Source: Acestrorhynchus altus (Eukaryota; Chordata; Actinopteri; Characiformes; Acestrorhynchidae). Taken from it: 64,000 nucleotides of DNA. The stretch is from contig CM067509.1 in the NCBI GenBank assembly GCA_034509495.1, positions 10,664,635 through 10,728,634 on the forward strand, in the 5' to 3' direction. The notes beneath the pieces are model-generated. The model was not told the origin of the DNA and made no database searches. It worked only from the letters and a program-made list of their open reading frames with translations. The translations under genes were made by a program, and so were the position numbers. Shown piece by piece: positions 50,765 to 62,723 of the stretch (position 1 is the first letter of the stretch; each line of letters begins with the position of its first letter).

Positions 50765-51760
50765 TGCTATTATTAGTGCACAGACTCTTTTTGACATAGA
50801 AGGAGAAAGCAGAATGAGGAGAGAAGAGAGAGGTGACTGTTCGATACTATTTTTGAGGATTGACCACAGATTCTCAAGGGAATTGAGATCTGGGGAGCTT
50901 CCTGGCCATGGACCCAAAATTTCAGTGTTTCGTCTACTAAGCCATTTGGTAGTGAACAAAACATTGTTCATCTCCAAATTGCTCCTGTGTCACTGGGAGA
51001 AGTTGCTCTTTGAGGGTGTTTTGATACCCTTCCTTGTTCATGGCAGTGTTCTTAGGCAAACGTTTTGAGCTAACCTACTCACCTGGATGAGAAGCATGAA
51101 TAGACTCTGGATGCTTCACTGTTGGCATGACACAGGACTCATGGTAGTGCTTACCTTTTCTTCCCTGGACAATAATTTTTTTTGAGAGGTCCCAAACAAT
51201 CTAAATGGGGCTTCATCAGAGAACATAGTCCTCTGCAGTCGACTCCCTATACTTCCTGCAGAGTGTCAGTCTGTCATTTGATGTATTTCTTGGAGAGAAA
51301 TGGCTTATTTGTTGCCCTTCTTGAAATCAAGCCTTCCGCCAAAAGCCTTTGCCTCACTGTGCATTCAGATGCACTTACACCTGCCCTCTGCCATTCCTGA
51401 GCAACCTCTGTTCTGTTGGTGACCCAATCTCCTGCTTCCTCTTTAGGAGACAGTCCTAAAGCCTTCTTTACTGCAATTAAACCACTCTTGAAGTTCTTGA
51501 TGATTGGATAGTTGGGGTAGATTGGGGTGCTATCTTACAGGCAGCAATGTCCTTGCCTGTGAAAGCCTTTTGATGCAATGCAGTGATGACTGCATATGTT
51601 TCCTTGGAGGTAAACATGGTTAACAGGTGGTTAAAAAAATTAAAAGCACCACTACCCTTTTAAAGCAACCAGCCTGTTCTTCTAATCAGCATAACACAGA
51701 CAGGGGTCATGCACTCATTTTTGCCATTTGTGTCATTTTCATGGCAGGGAGTGACTTGAT
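50765..51760 (-). mobile_element. Decayed Tc1-like element
   Basis: Minus strand reads TEILGPWPGSSPDLNSLENL then WSILK (transposase WPxxSPDLNPIENLW), and gtccctggatgcttc-like words upstream match the MPTVKHPES region. Boundaries approximate; ORF broken. Confidence 0.75.
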
Positions 51761-51879
51761 CTGATTATATTTCATAATCTAGTTAATACAAATTATCACC
51801 ATAAACACGGAGGTAGCAAACTATGTGAAAACCAAAATTTGTGGATGTGAATATTAACAATTCATTAATTAACTATTGC

Positions 51880-52520
51880 TCTTATATGCCGTTTTCTAGG
51901 TTTCATAGTAGGATCAGGATCACAGTAACCTACAGACATGATGCAAACAACCCTACTTAACCATGGTGGTCTCACCATTGTGTGATACATTATCAGTGAA
52001 AAATCTAGCCCTGAAAGGGTTGTTTACATGTGTACATGTTCAACGTGCATGCTGATCAGAGAAGGATGGAGCTGATGATGTCACTGATTAAGATATTGGA
52101 TTATAAATTACAAGGGAGGAGCTGTTTGTACTCTTTCTTTGCTCACACTGTTCAACTTTCAGAACATAACATAAATAACAAAAATAATAAAGGATTTTTA
52201 GGTTATTTATTTTATCACAATGTCCTAGTCAATCTAATCAATACAAATTATTCATCAAAATCCGTGCATTGTCAGCTCATCATCATCAATTTACAGTTTG
52301 ATTGATTCTTATATGCAAAACTAAAACAAAAACAAAAACGAATTGTAGGTGGAAGTAAATGTTTGATCAAAAATCTAAAATTTAAGAGAATAAAGACAAA
52401 TTTGAGTAACATAGGATCTTCTGAAAATAATATCTTGCATGTGTTACTGTATCCTATAAATACTTTTGGTGAAGTATTTCAAAATATGAAAACATCCCAC
52501 CAAATTAGCCCAGGATTCTA
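51880..52520 (+). repeat. Dispersed ~700-bp repeat, copy 2
   Basis: Co-linear with 9590-10350 (see that entry); carries gtaacctacagaca, cattgtgtgatacatt, aaaaataataaaggattt and cctataaatac. Confidence 0.7.
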
Positions 52521-52982
52521 CAGTTTAAATGGTTTAGCAGTCCTGTCTCTTCTGTGTTAAAGCACAATGGTGGTCTGCTGTACTTTCCATGCAGAGCAGA
52601 GTTGAATTGAAATTACAAAATCAAAATTGAAAATTGAATTACACATTTGACAGTCAGAAGGTTGACCAGGCCTCAAGTGCTGTGCTATTTATCATCAGTA
52701 ATACATACACAGCTCTCCTCTCTGGAGAATGCACTTTAGTGTCAGTGCTAACCTGGACGCTTTACCAGTGCAGTGTCAGTGAGTGTAGAAGTCAGTAGCT
52801 CTTGCTCACTGGAGGAATGGTAGAGAGCACCTGAGTGCAGCTGCTCCGTCCCCAGGTAATAATGGTTTGCCTCTGTCCTTCGGGAGAGCAGAGCGCTGCC
52901 ATACATGCAGGCCAAACACTGGGCTGGAGCTAGAAGTTCCACTGCCAATCAAGCTCTCAGTCCTTTAACATTCACCTGCAGC

Positions 52983-53026
52983 TTCCTTCCTTCCTTCCTT
53001 CCTTCCTTCCTTCCATTTTTTCCATT

Positions 53027-53070
<44 letters not shown>

Positions 53071-53072
53071 TT
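52983..53072 (+). repeat. (TTCC)n and (TTTC)n tracts
   Basis: TTCC units (52983-53013) then TTTC units (53028-53071), about 40 nt upstream of the acceptor at 53110. Confidence 0.96.
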
Positions 53073-53110
53073 ATAATTTATGTGTTTCTGCTTTTCTTTC
53101 TCCTTTGCAG

Positions 53111-53176
53111 ACATATATTGGACATATCCTTCTTCTCATCAACCCCAACAAAGACCTGCCTATCTACTCCAATCTT
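53111..53176 (+). CDS. MYO16: MYO16 exon, myosin motor TYIG-INP strand
   Basis: 66 nt, 22 codons, phase 0-0: TYIGHILLLINPNKDLP then IYSNL. With the previous exon it forms IYTYIGxILLLINP, the hallmark beta-strand region of myosin heads. The usual myosin NPYK is NPNK here, with Asn in place of Tyr; the human MYO16 I recall has NPYK. Acceptor tcctttgcag; donor gtaagt at 53177. At 66 nt it is the smallest exon in the window. Confidence 0.96.
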
Positions 53177-53514
53177 GTAAGTACTGTGTGTGTGTGTGTG
53201 TGCGTGCATTATGTGTGTTCTGTAAATGCTTCATTGTGCTCTGTGTGATGTTAAGTGTGTGTGTTTCTGGCTGTGTACATACAGTGGGTATTGGCCTTGA
53301 TCTCTTGATTAATAATTCACTCGTTTCCTGTCAGTGATACTCAGCACTGGTCTGCCTCCCTCCTCATCAGATCTGTTCTCTCCTTTTCTTTTTATCTCTC
53401 TCCACCTTTCCTTTCTTTTATCCTCCTCCTACCTCCCTGCTTAAGAGATGCTCATGTTTCAATTTCAGACCAAGATGGCCCCATTTTGGATGCAGCTGTC
53501 CACTTTGGATGCAG

Positions 53515-53516
<2 letters not shown>

Positions 53517-53603
<87 letters not shown>

Positions 53604-53605
53604 TG
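53517..53605 (+). repeat. (TG)n microsatellite
   Basis: About 85 bp with one TC interruption. Confidence 0.97.
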
Positions 53606-53871
53606 TTTGTCTGTTTATGGTGGGGGGGCTGTGGGACACTGGTTATTAAGCTGACCAATCAAGCCCTGCTCAGTGAAAAGGAGAAATAAAAGATGACAAG
53701 ATGGCCATCTGTCTGTTTTAATGCTTTAATGGCACTTGAATGAGGCCTATTCACACAAGCACACTAGCACAACTTTGAGGTCCAGTTTGGACAGTGGGTG
53801 GGGAGCCCCTGCTTTTGAGGCTCATTTCAGGCATGAGTTCTTCTGTGTGTCCCCCGATGAGCAGAGTGACA

Positions 53872-53909
53872 CAAACACACACACACATATGCTCCATCAT
53901 CTGTGAATG

Positions 53910-53962
<53 letters not shown>

Positions 53963-53963
53963 C
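53872..53963 (+). repeat. (CA)n microsatellites, interrupted
   Basis: CA runs at 53872-53887 and 53911-53963 with an intervening unique segment. Opposite repeat sense to 53517-53605, 270 bp away, so the two could pair as an inverted pair. Confidence 0.95.
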
Positions 53964-54496
53964 TTGGTGGCCAGCAAGCTACATTACATCACCTAACTTC
54001 ATTTGCCAACTTTCCCTTCAAAATCATCTCTCCCTGACTCTCTCATCTTCTCTAACATTTTGTCTGTTCTGATCAGTCTCTCTGTCTTTCTTTGCTCCCT
54101 CTTTGCTCTCTGGTCTTTCATTAGAATGGATGCATTTAAATGTTTTCTATTTCTTTGTGTCCAGAGAATAAGGTATGCCGCTGGGGGCTTCTTAATTGTA
54201 ACTCGCCGCATAGCTAATGTTGTATTCGTAAAGCTCTGCTTATTCATCAATTTGTAATAATCAAATATAAATAAATAATAGGTGAGGATTATTAGAAATT
54301 GTTATGATTATTATAAATGAATAATATAAAATTTACTTATTTAACTGTGACACTGTTAAGAGATCTCAAAATATCAAAACATGTATTAACAAAAATAAAC
54401 AAGATCTATTTGATTAACTTGGGTTGATTTCACCCATCTATCATTAAACTGTCAGTAAAATATATTGTTTTAAAAGGGAAACACTTGTATACACTG

Positions 54497-54910
54497 ATCA
54501 ATTCTAACATTATGACCAGCTTCTTGTTTTTACACTCACTGACCATTTTAGCAACCCTGTTACGTTTCTATTATTAGTTGTATGAATACAGGCTGTCTGT
54601 GGTCCATCTGTTTCACTGCATACTTTGTTAGCATCCTTTCACCCAGTTCTTCAGGACCCCACAGGACCACCACAGAGCAGGTATTATTTGGGTGGTGGTT
54701 TATTCTCGTCACTGCTGTGACACTGGCATTGTGGTGGTGTTTGTGTGTGCTGTGTTGGTAGGATTGAATCACACACAGGTCTTGCAGACTCCTGGCTGAA
54801 AGGAGGCTAACAAAGAAACAGATGGAGTACAGTTTACTGAAATGGATGTGGAGTGTAGATATAGGTAGTGGGTAACACTGCAGCCCTCCACCCAACACAC
54901 CAGGATTTGA
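54497..54910 (+). mobile_element. Non-autonomous DNA element remnant
   Basis: Contains ttttacactcactgaccatt, ttcttcaggaccccacagga, ccaccacagagcaggtatta and gacactggcattgtggtggt, a dispersed fish repeat I recall. A fragment of the same family may be at 33545-33600 (cactgtccactctcttagag). Confidence 0.6.
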
Positions 54911-56176
54911 TTGGCCACCCATGAAGTTGGTGACTCTAATCATCTGTTGGTTTCCAATCAAAACCATGTTTCTACAATTTTGTCCATTTGTAGTCTCCAT
55001 TATTTAAACCCTCTAGCTGCTCTGTACACTGTGTATTTGATTCCATGTAAATAGACCAGTAGAAATGATCTAAAATGACTTTTAATTCCTCTTATTTCAC
55101 ATTCTCTTCCATCCACAGAGCATTTTACCCTTTCCTGTAAATTTGAGATACATGTTTCTCATTGGACAGGGATGCATTAAAACGAGCCATCTAAATATAG
55201 GACAGAATCTGAAATGTATATGTATATAGTTTGTTTTAAACTAGTTTGTTCTGACATTAATATTATACACACATCTGTCCCTAGCCTACATCAGTCACCA
55301 GTCTATCTGCCTGTAGTGTCTGTGATAAGTGTCTCCTGACACTCATTTATCATGTCGTACATCTACCGTACGTCTAACATGCCTTTATTGACTTGGCCGT
55401 GCTTCTTTCCCTTAAGGGAATCCCTGATGCCATGTTAAGGGCCATTCTATTACTGCATTATCTCAAATACAGTTTGTTACATGACTCCTTGGGGACTCAA
55501 CATAAATACAGACCATAACATTTGGTTTGCTATTTATCAGTTTATTCAAGCATATTTTGCAGACAATTATTGATGATACTGTGCTGCGTGACTCTAATAG
55601 GTATATAGCAGTTAATATTTAAAAAACTGATGTGCAGCACATTGAGTGGTACACCACTGAGTGCTACTGTCATATCACAGCTTTAGATTACCTAGCAAGC
55701 CATTGTGGAGCCTGTCTTTTTGGTTCCAGCAGCACAAAATATCCAAAATATCCAAATGATATTTTTTACACTGTACAATATTTTTAGACTGGCCTTGTTG
55801 ATTACAGATATTTGGATGATTTGAATTCTCATAATTGTTGAACTATAATTGTATGAAAATAATTCTACAGAAACTTTCATTTTTTTAGTTTGAGTGCACC
55901 CAAATGATTTTGTTACAATCACAAAAGAATGCTCCTGGACCCATTATTTATGAGTTGTGAGGTAAAGTAAAAGAGAATATATGAAAATAGTATTGAAACA
56001 GTGATTCTAAAGAACGTATGATAAATATCTCGTTTGACTATATCTACTGTAAGATTTTTGATCTTATTATTTTTAATATTTAATGTATTGGTTTTTGTAT
56101 GAATGCTTGCTTATTCTCTCCCTCCAGACTTTTTTGATCTCTTTGTCCTTCCAGTGTCCTATGTGTCTCAGTCAGA

Positions 56177-56185
56177 GTGTGTGTA

Positions 56186-56258
<73 letters not shown>
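56177..56258 (+). repeat. (TG)n microsatellite
   Basis: About 40 units ending in gtatgtgtgcatgcatgcatgc. Confidence 0.97.
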
Positions 56259-56265
<7 letters not shown>

Positions 56266-56436
56266 CATGCATGCATGCTGAGTCTCCATGATTGTGGGTA
56301 ATGAGATCTCAGCATTAGTTTCCTGTTCTCCTCAAATGGGGCCATAATGTAGATTTGCCTCTGTACTCGTACACTCTCTCTCTCTTTCTCTCACTCTTGC
56401 TCTCTGTTGACTGAAAACAGTCAGTCAGTTATTATC

Positions 56437-56712
56437 TTAGCCACTCCTTCCTCAACAGGGAAGCAGTTAATCCAGAGCTCACCTTGAGTCATTGGACACA
56501 AGGCAAGAAAACCCAGTGAGCAGGGCACCATCCTATTGCAGGGAACCAAAGTCACACTCACACCTAGGAGGAAATTTAGCATGGTCCATTCACCTACCAT
56601 GTGCATTTTTGGGAGGTGGGAGGAAATGAGAGTACCCAGAGGAAACCCACCCGGACACGGGATCGAACCCACAATCCCAGGCCCCTGGAGCCACCCACCG
56701 TGCCACAACTTG
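56437..56712 (-). mobile_element. tRNA-derived SINE
   Basis: On the - strand, gggttcgatccc (56662-56673) is a perfect pol III B box, preceded by a degenerate A-box region and followed by gtttcctctgggtactctca and ctcccacctccc, as in fish tRNA-SINEs. Confidence 0.8.
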
Positions 56713-57264
56713 ACAGAAAACACACCAATACTAACTCATTTAACTGTCACATCTTTGACAGATGGACGGATCACTCAGTCTTCACTCCACATATCATCAT
56801 CACTCTGTGTCTGGCCTTATTTGCTTTTATCTCTTAGCATCACTCATTATCAAAGAGAGCAGCACCATGTTGCACCACCTACTCTCACTCAGCAGGTGCC
56901 GGTTCAACGAAGTGTGTCCTGGGGTTGAGTTACACACTCACAGGTGTGATACACTCACAGCAAGGGTTGTGTAAAGGCTAAAGTTACATCGCCTGACAGC
57001 ACTGCTCACAGGGAATTAAAACCAATATGTAAATGTGTCATTTAAATCCTCAATACTTTCTCCCCCTACCCTCTTTTTTTCTGTATCTGTTTCACTCTCT
57101 TTCTCTTTCTGTTACTGTATCTCTTTTGTATCTCTTTTTCTGTATCTCTCTCTATCTCTCTTTCTATATATGTGTCTTTCTGTACCTCTCTCACTGTCTC
57201 TCCTTCTGTATCTCTCTTTCTGTATCTATCTCACTGTTTCTATACCTCACTTTCTTTCTCTCTT

Positions 57265-57276
<12 letters not shown>

Positions 57277-57296
<20 letters not shown>

Positions 57297-57302
57297 ACTC
57301 TC

Positions 57303-57365
<63 letters not shown>
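57277..57365 (+). repeat. (CT)n tract at splice acceptor
   Basis: CT repeats with TGTC interruptions. They sit within a pyrimidine-rich stretch that begins near 57060 and run into the CAG acceptor at 57364-57366. Confidence 0.96.
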
Positions 57366-57366
<1 letters not shown>

Positions 57367-57494
57367 GTCAGTCAGTTGTATCTGAGCTCTAGCGGTCGGC
57401 TCTGTTCCTCGCTCCCTCCTCACATCTTCTCCTCTGCTGAGCGAGCTTATCACATGATGCTGCAGGAGCGACGCCCGCAGTGTTTTATCATCAG
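57367..57494 (+). CDS. MYO16: MYO16 exon, myosin motor before the P-loop
   Basis: 128 nt: 42 codons plus 2 nt: VSQLYLSSSGRLCSSLPPHI then FSSAERAYHMMLQERRP then QCFII and S split. SSLPPHIFSxAERAY corresponds to the PPHIFAxADxAY segment of conventional myosins; QCFIIS is the strand leading into the P-loop (usually QSxIISGESGAGKT). The acceptor tract is (CT)n; donor gtacaa at 57495. Phase 0 in, 2 out. Confidence 0.97.
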
Positions 57495-58269
57495 GTACAA
57501 AGCTGCAAGTCATGCAGAATGAATGCATGCAGTGTTTACATTCACCCATCATTCAGATGTCTGGTAGCTTTCTGTGCTGTGAGCGAGCTGATCACACAGC
57601 ATAAGTGGCTGAATAACTGATTGAGTGTTAAGAGTGTTAATTGGGGGCAGTTAGAGTGGTGTGTGCTAAGGTTAATAAGACATTCTTATAATAATCAACA
57701 AATCTACCGGTACTTTTTATATCTTAATTGCTACAAAGTCCAAAAGTATACAGACACCTTTATTAATTAGGAAAACTACTTAGATTTGCAATCTTTGCTG
57801 ACACTTTGCATCCACCGCTTCAGTTCATAATCTTTGTAGAAATGCATTGCTAATAGAATGGATGATGGGATCTGTTCTCTGTAGATCAGTGGAGCTCCAT
57901 CCAGTATTTTGAATGTTTTGGAATATGATGGAGAGGCATATGTGATCCAGAAACTACTCTTTCAGCATAAGCACCTGTACTCACTTATGCTCTTGCTGCA
58001 ACCTACAACATAAAAAATCATCTCCATGACAGATTATACTCAACTGATCAGTTTGACAATTTCACAGGTGAAGAAATGAAAAATAAAATAGAGAACAATT
58101 TAGCCATTGTTTTACAGCCCAGCACAGACAGAAATGGAGATTTTTTTTTACTTTAATAACATAATGTTACTTTGTGGTTGTTTACCATTACAGTGGTGAT
58201 TTAGTTTGATTTAGAGTTTGTTAATATCTCCCTTTAATAAATTACCATCAAATTATGTAGAGACCCAGT

Positions 58270-58457
58270 TTAAACATAAATGTGAAACACACACACTTGT
58301 GAATTTACACACTCGGGGCAGTGAGCACTTTTGGACCAGTGGGCAGCCCTATTCATGGCACCCAGTGACTTAAGTGCCTTGCTTTATTCATGTCCTGCCA
58401 GTTCAGCAACCTTCAGTTAGAAGGCTGGTTCTGTAACCATTAGGCCACGGCAGCCCA
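58270..58457 (-). mobile_element. tRNA-derived SINE
   Basis: On the - strand it starts gggctgccgtggcctaatgg (A box region), then gcaaggcacttaagtcactg and tagggctgcccactggtcc, a layout I recall from fish SINEs. The B box is decayed. Confidence 0.75.
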
Positions 58458-59019
58458 GGGACACAATTGAAGGGATTACATATTTGATTTACGTTATTCC
58501 TGTTTATGTTGAAAAACATTCCTGATTGGCTGCAGAGGGTCAATAAGTCAATCTCCATGACAACATTTTGATTGATACACTACTACTAAGGAGTACTACT
58601 AAGATTCACTTTAGTGAAGCAAAGTGATGCAACTGAAATTGTGCACACTGCTAGTTTTAAACTACACCACAGGGTTTAGGAGAGAATTTACATAGAATTC
58701 ACAGCCTACAATCAATTTACAGCCTTTGATATGACCAGTTTTAGCTGGTGCACCTGGCTGCAGGTTGACATATGTTACACAAGGCCGCCAGTGCTTCTTC
58801 TAAGTTGCATGAAGCAAGTTGCCAAATATTTTCCAACAGGTTATCTTTCCTAAACTGCCTTTATGCCTGTTAAACAGGCTCATGTAAGTGGCTGACTGTT
58901 CTACAGTGCCTCCAGTCTTTAGGACATGCAGTGTAACAAACAGACTGTTCTTCAGTAACGACTTGAGATGTGTGTTTAAAGTGTGGGATGAGATGTGCAT
59001 TGTGTCCTCCAGAAAACGT

Positions 59020-59054
59020 GTGTGCGTGTGTGTGTGTGTGTGCGTGTGTGTGTG
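59020..59054 (+). repeat. (TG)n microsatellite
   Basis: TG with GTGCG interruptions. Confidence 0.93.
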
Positions 59055-59374
59055 CCAGTCAGGTCCTTTTCTTAACCTCACTCTAGTCTGCAGCAGACCA
59101 TGTTAAACTCACACGAAGATTAATGTCCTGTGGACAGAATGTAAATCCAGACCTGTTAAATGCTCACAGAGAGATTAATGGCCGCAGGGGTGCCATTACT
59201 TCCTGCTCTTTGTCCCTTTCTGGGCCCAAGCTGGAGCTGATTGCAATTAAATCCGTATTTGCAGTTTGAGGTTACCCTGCTGCCTCTGCTGGGCACATTC
59301 TGTTGAACTAGAGAGGATCTGGCAGCCACTTTAATACCCACACTGCCTGGGTCATCCATCAACACACTCAGCAC

Positions 59375-59379
<5 letters not shown>

Positions 59380-59433
<54 letters not shown>
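59380..59433 (+). repeat. (CA)n microsatellite
   Basis: About 27 units; a second CA block lies at 59505-59537. Confidence 0.97.
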
Positions 59434-59436
<3 letters not shown>

Positions 59437-59596
59437 CTCCTACCTTTCAGGTGAGGAGACCAGTGTTGCTGCACACCAGTGATTACAGGCTGGTGCAGAC
59501 AGACAGACACACACACGCACACACACACACACACACATCACACACAAAATGAAATGCATTATGTCCTTGGGTTCAATGAAAAGTAAGAGACTGCAT

Positions 59597-59600
<4 letters not shown>

Positions 59601-59639
<39 letters not shown>
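59601..59639 (+). repeat. (CT)n microsatellite
   Basis: About 19 units. Confidence 0.96.
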
Positions 59640-59641
<2 letters not shown>

Positions 59642-60332
59642 CACTCACTCACCAGCTCACCCTCCAGAGTATTTTATCTCATCGCCACTCTCCAGGTACT
59701 TTCAGTACTTGGAGCATATCCGAGCTCATTACACTAAAGGAATGCTGTTTTATGTATTCATTTCATGGACAAGGACAAAATTGCTGACAAAGTATAGTGG
59801 AAAATTGAGTTCATGAATGTCAGATCAAACAGCAAAAGGGTAAAGATTACTGAGCAATACAAGGGCTGTCTGTGTTTGTGTGTTTTAAATGACCAGAAAG
59901 GGCACACCCTGTTTTTTTTTTTTTTTTTTATATGTTTAACATCAAAACTAATGTGATTCATGATATAAAAGGAATTTGCAAATGACTGTGGAATTGTACT
60001 ATTGTCACAAAAACCTTAATTTTCACTTTTTTGGATAATGGGAATTAATGACAGTTGTGTTTTACTTTGTGTCATAATTTTATGAACGTACCAGTAGAAA
60101 TGCTCCAATATAACTTATAATAGAAGTAAAATCGAAAATGTAATCTTTTTTTTTTTTTTTTATGTCCACTGGAAGTGGAAGGATAGCTAATGTGCAAGTA
60201 GCTAAAATTCATCATTATGATCAGAAATGTTTGAATGTTTGAGGACTGTGTAAGGTAATTTGTTGCTGAATTTGTTGCTTCCACTCACTTGACTCTAAAC
60301 TTTCCTCCAGAATGAATCATTTAAGTGGGTGT

Positions 60333-61497
60333 ACAGTACGTCCAGAAATTATTGACGGCGCTTCACTTTTTGCACACGTTTTTATGTTACAGCCTTATTC
60401 CAAAATGAATTAAATACATTTTCCTTCAGAAGTCTACACTCAATACCCTCTATGACAAACAGAAAAGTTGTTTGAAATATTTGCAAATTAAAAAAAACTA
60501 AAAATATATATTTACTAAGTATTCACAGCCTTGGTCATGACACTCAAAATTGAGCTCAGGTCCATCTTATTTCCATTGACTATCCTTCAGATACTTCACA
60601 TCTGTTTATATAGGTAGTACATAGAAAACAGTGCATGTCAGAGCCTTAGTCAGGGAGGTGACCAAGAACCCAGTAGTTACTCTGACAGAGCTCCAACATT
60701 GCTCTGTGGAGAGAACAGAACCTTCCAGAAGAACAACCATTTCTGCAGTAATCTATATGTTACTTGGTAGAGAGACCAGACAGAAGCCACTCCTCAGTAA
60801 ATGGCATAAGACAGCACATCTAAAGGACTATCAGGTCATGAGAAACAAAATGATTTGATCTGATGAAACAAAGATTCTTGGCCTCAATGCCAAGCGTCAT
60901 GTCTGGAGGCTTAATCCAGGCACTGCTCATTGCCTAGCCAGTGCCATTCCTACAGTGAAGCATGGTGGAGACAGCATCATGCTGTGGCGATGTTTTTCTG
61001 TAGCAGGAACTGGGAGACTGGTCAGGGTCAAGGGAAAGATGACAGCAGTGATGTACAGAGACATGCTTGATGATAACCTGCTCTGGACCTCAGACTGGGA
61101 TGAAGGTTTATCTTCCAACAGGACAACGACCCTAAACATACAGCCAAGACAACAAAAGAGTGGCTTCAGGACAACTCAGCCCAGACTTGAATCCAATTAA
61201 ACATCTCTGGAGATATCTAAAAATGGTTGTGCACCAAAGCTCTCAGTTCATTCTGATGGACTTTGAGAGGATCTGCAAAGAAAAATGGGAGAAACTTCCC
61301 AAAAGCAGGTGCCAAACTTGTAGCATCATAGTCAAAAAGGCTTGAGGCTATATTTGCTGCCAAAGGTACTTCAAAAAAGTATTGATCAAAGGCTGTGAAA
61401 ACTTATGTACATGTTATATTTTTTGTGTTTTATTTTTTTATAAATTTGTAAAGATTTCAAAGTAACTTTTCTTTATGTCGGTATTGAAAATTTGACC
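60333..61497 (+). mobile_element. Decayed, near full-length Tc1-like transposon
   Basis: About 1.16 kb. The left end acagtacgtccagaaattat and the right-end region near 61440-61497 fit Tc1 termini. Translated fragments in several frames: ALVREVTKNPVVTLTELQ, GGDSIMLWRCFSVAGTGRLV, SPDLNPIKHLW and ICKEKWEKLPKSRC, covering the transposase from its DNA-binding part to its C terminus. Several frameshifts and stops make it inactive. Confidence 0.9.
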
Positions 61498-62435
61498 TCA
61501 GAAATGACCTCTACAAATGCATTATACTCAAAAGAAGAGCTGTTTTTGCTTTCAGGTATTTATTCAGGGAAGTACTTCCATCATTAAAGAAATAAATGTC
61601 ATGAATGACACAATTTATGAAGTTACGAGTTTACAAAGACTTGAACAAAGAAAGAAATGATCATACTGCAGTGTGACTGAATCCCAGAAGGAGACCAGAC
61701 AGATGATGGAGGGTCCACATCCCCAAATCCAGGTAGAATGAGGAAAGGTCAAATGTAGGTCTCATGTGCTGGACCATAAGACATAAGACTGTGCTTTGCT
61801 CCAAGCAAGGAAGCTCCTGCTTCAGTTCATAATGCTGCAGCAAGTGTGGAGCTCCGCAGTCTGTCTCATCAAACATCAAACACAAATTCAAACAACTTTC
61901 TCTATTAGCCAGAGGGAACCAGATTACGCCATGCGTAGCTAATACAGTTATACATTTATATGCTAATGATAACCTATACAGATATAATTGATAATTGAGT
62001 CATTCAATAACAAGATGTACTTTGTCATCACAAGCATGTATAAAAACATTCTCTCAGGGTGATGGCAAGACTGAGTGGAGTCTTGAAAGGTCTTTAAAAA
62101 CAAACAAGAAAAAAACATGGTCATAGTTTACATATTATATTTAGATTTGTATATAATTATTATACATCATTTTATATAATTATTTTTTATTTTTATTTTG
62201 CTTGTTTTAAGTAATGCTGTTTACTAAAAGTGGCATGTTCCTTTAGCATATTCCAAATTTATTTCCTTTAATTAAGCAGAATTAGCTTTTAATTACACTT
62301 CTATTTGAAAATCTCATCTCAAAATGAGAAGTGTGACATATTTAGAGTAGATTTAAGATTATAATTTGACAATCCATGATATAATTTATGCATTTTAGAT
62401 AATTAGCCAGCTTAAGCATCTAAGATCTATGCACA

Positions 62436-62682
62436 CTGTTATGTCTGTATATCAGACTTATGGGATAAATCCAAATATCATATTATTTGTTATACCTATA
62501 TATCAGACTTTCTTATGTGTGTGTCAGATTTTATGTTTTAAGTCCATAGATCAGATTTTTATAATGGTTATGTCTGTATATCAGATTTTTTTTAATGGGT
62601 TTTGCACATAGATCAGATTTGTATACTGTTTATGTCCATATATTTGATTTTCTTATGGGTTATGTCCATATATCAGATGTTG
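62436..62682 (+). repeat. ~30-bp tandem repeat before the P-loop exon
   Basis: About seven copies of a unit like ttatgtccatatatcagatt (at about 62438, 62490, 62539, 62568, 62600, 62629, 62659). The first two spacings are near 50 bp, the rest 28-32 bp. It ends 41 nt before the exon at 62724, so it covers the likely branch-point neighbourhood. Confidence 0.85.
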
Positions 62683-62723
62683 TTGTGGAAAGTTCTAACA
62701 GTAATTACTTTAATGTATTTCAG

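Larger units (their letters stand above)
47826..53110 (+). other. MYO16 intron, 5.3 kb
   Basis: Contains a dispersed-repeat copy with an internal degenerate tandem array (48950-49650), parts of another dispersed family (49790-50230 and 51880-52520), a reverse Tc1-like remnant (50765-51760) and TTCC/TTTC tracts ahead of the acceptor (52983-53072). Confidence 0.85.
53177..57366 (+). other. MYO16 intron, 4.2 kb
   Basis: Rich in TG/CA microsatellites (53517-53605, 53872-53963, 56177-56258), with a dispersed DNA-element remnant (54497-54910), a tRNA-type SINE (56437-56712) and a 300-nt pyrimidine-rich stretch ending in (CT)n at the acceptor. 54910-56080 shows nothing recognisable. Confidence 0.85.
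57495..62723 (+). other. MYO16 intron, 5.2 kb
   Basis: Contains a tRNA-derived SINE (58270-58457), several CA/TG/CT microsatellites (59020-59639), a nearly full-length decayed Tc1-like element (60333-61497) and a roughly 30-bp tandem repeat just before the acceptor (62436-62682). 61560-62400 is AT-rich with nothing recognised. Confidence 0.85.

Noticed and set aside
57033..57522. Overlapping frames rich in Ser/Leu/Phe
   Set aside because: Shadows of the pyrimidine tract; the real exon is 57367-57494.
60631..60858. 75-codon frame as an independent gene
   Set aside because: It is the 5' part of the decayed Tc1-like transposase (ALVREVTKNPVVTLTELQ), not a host gene.
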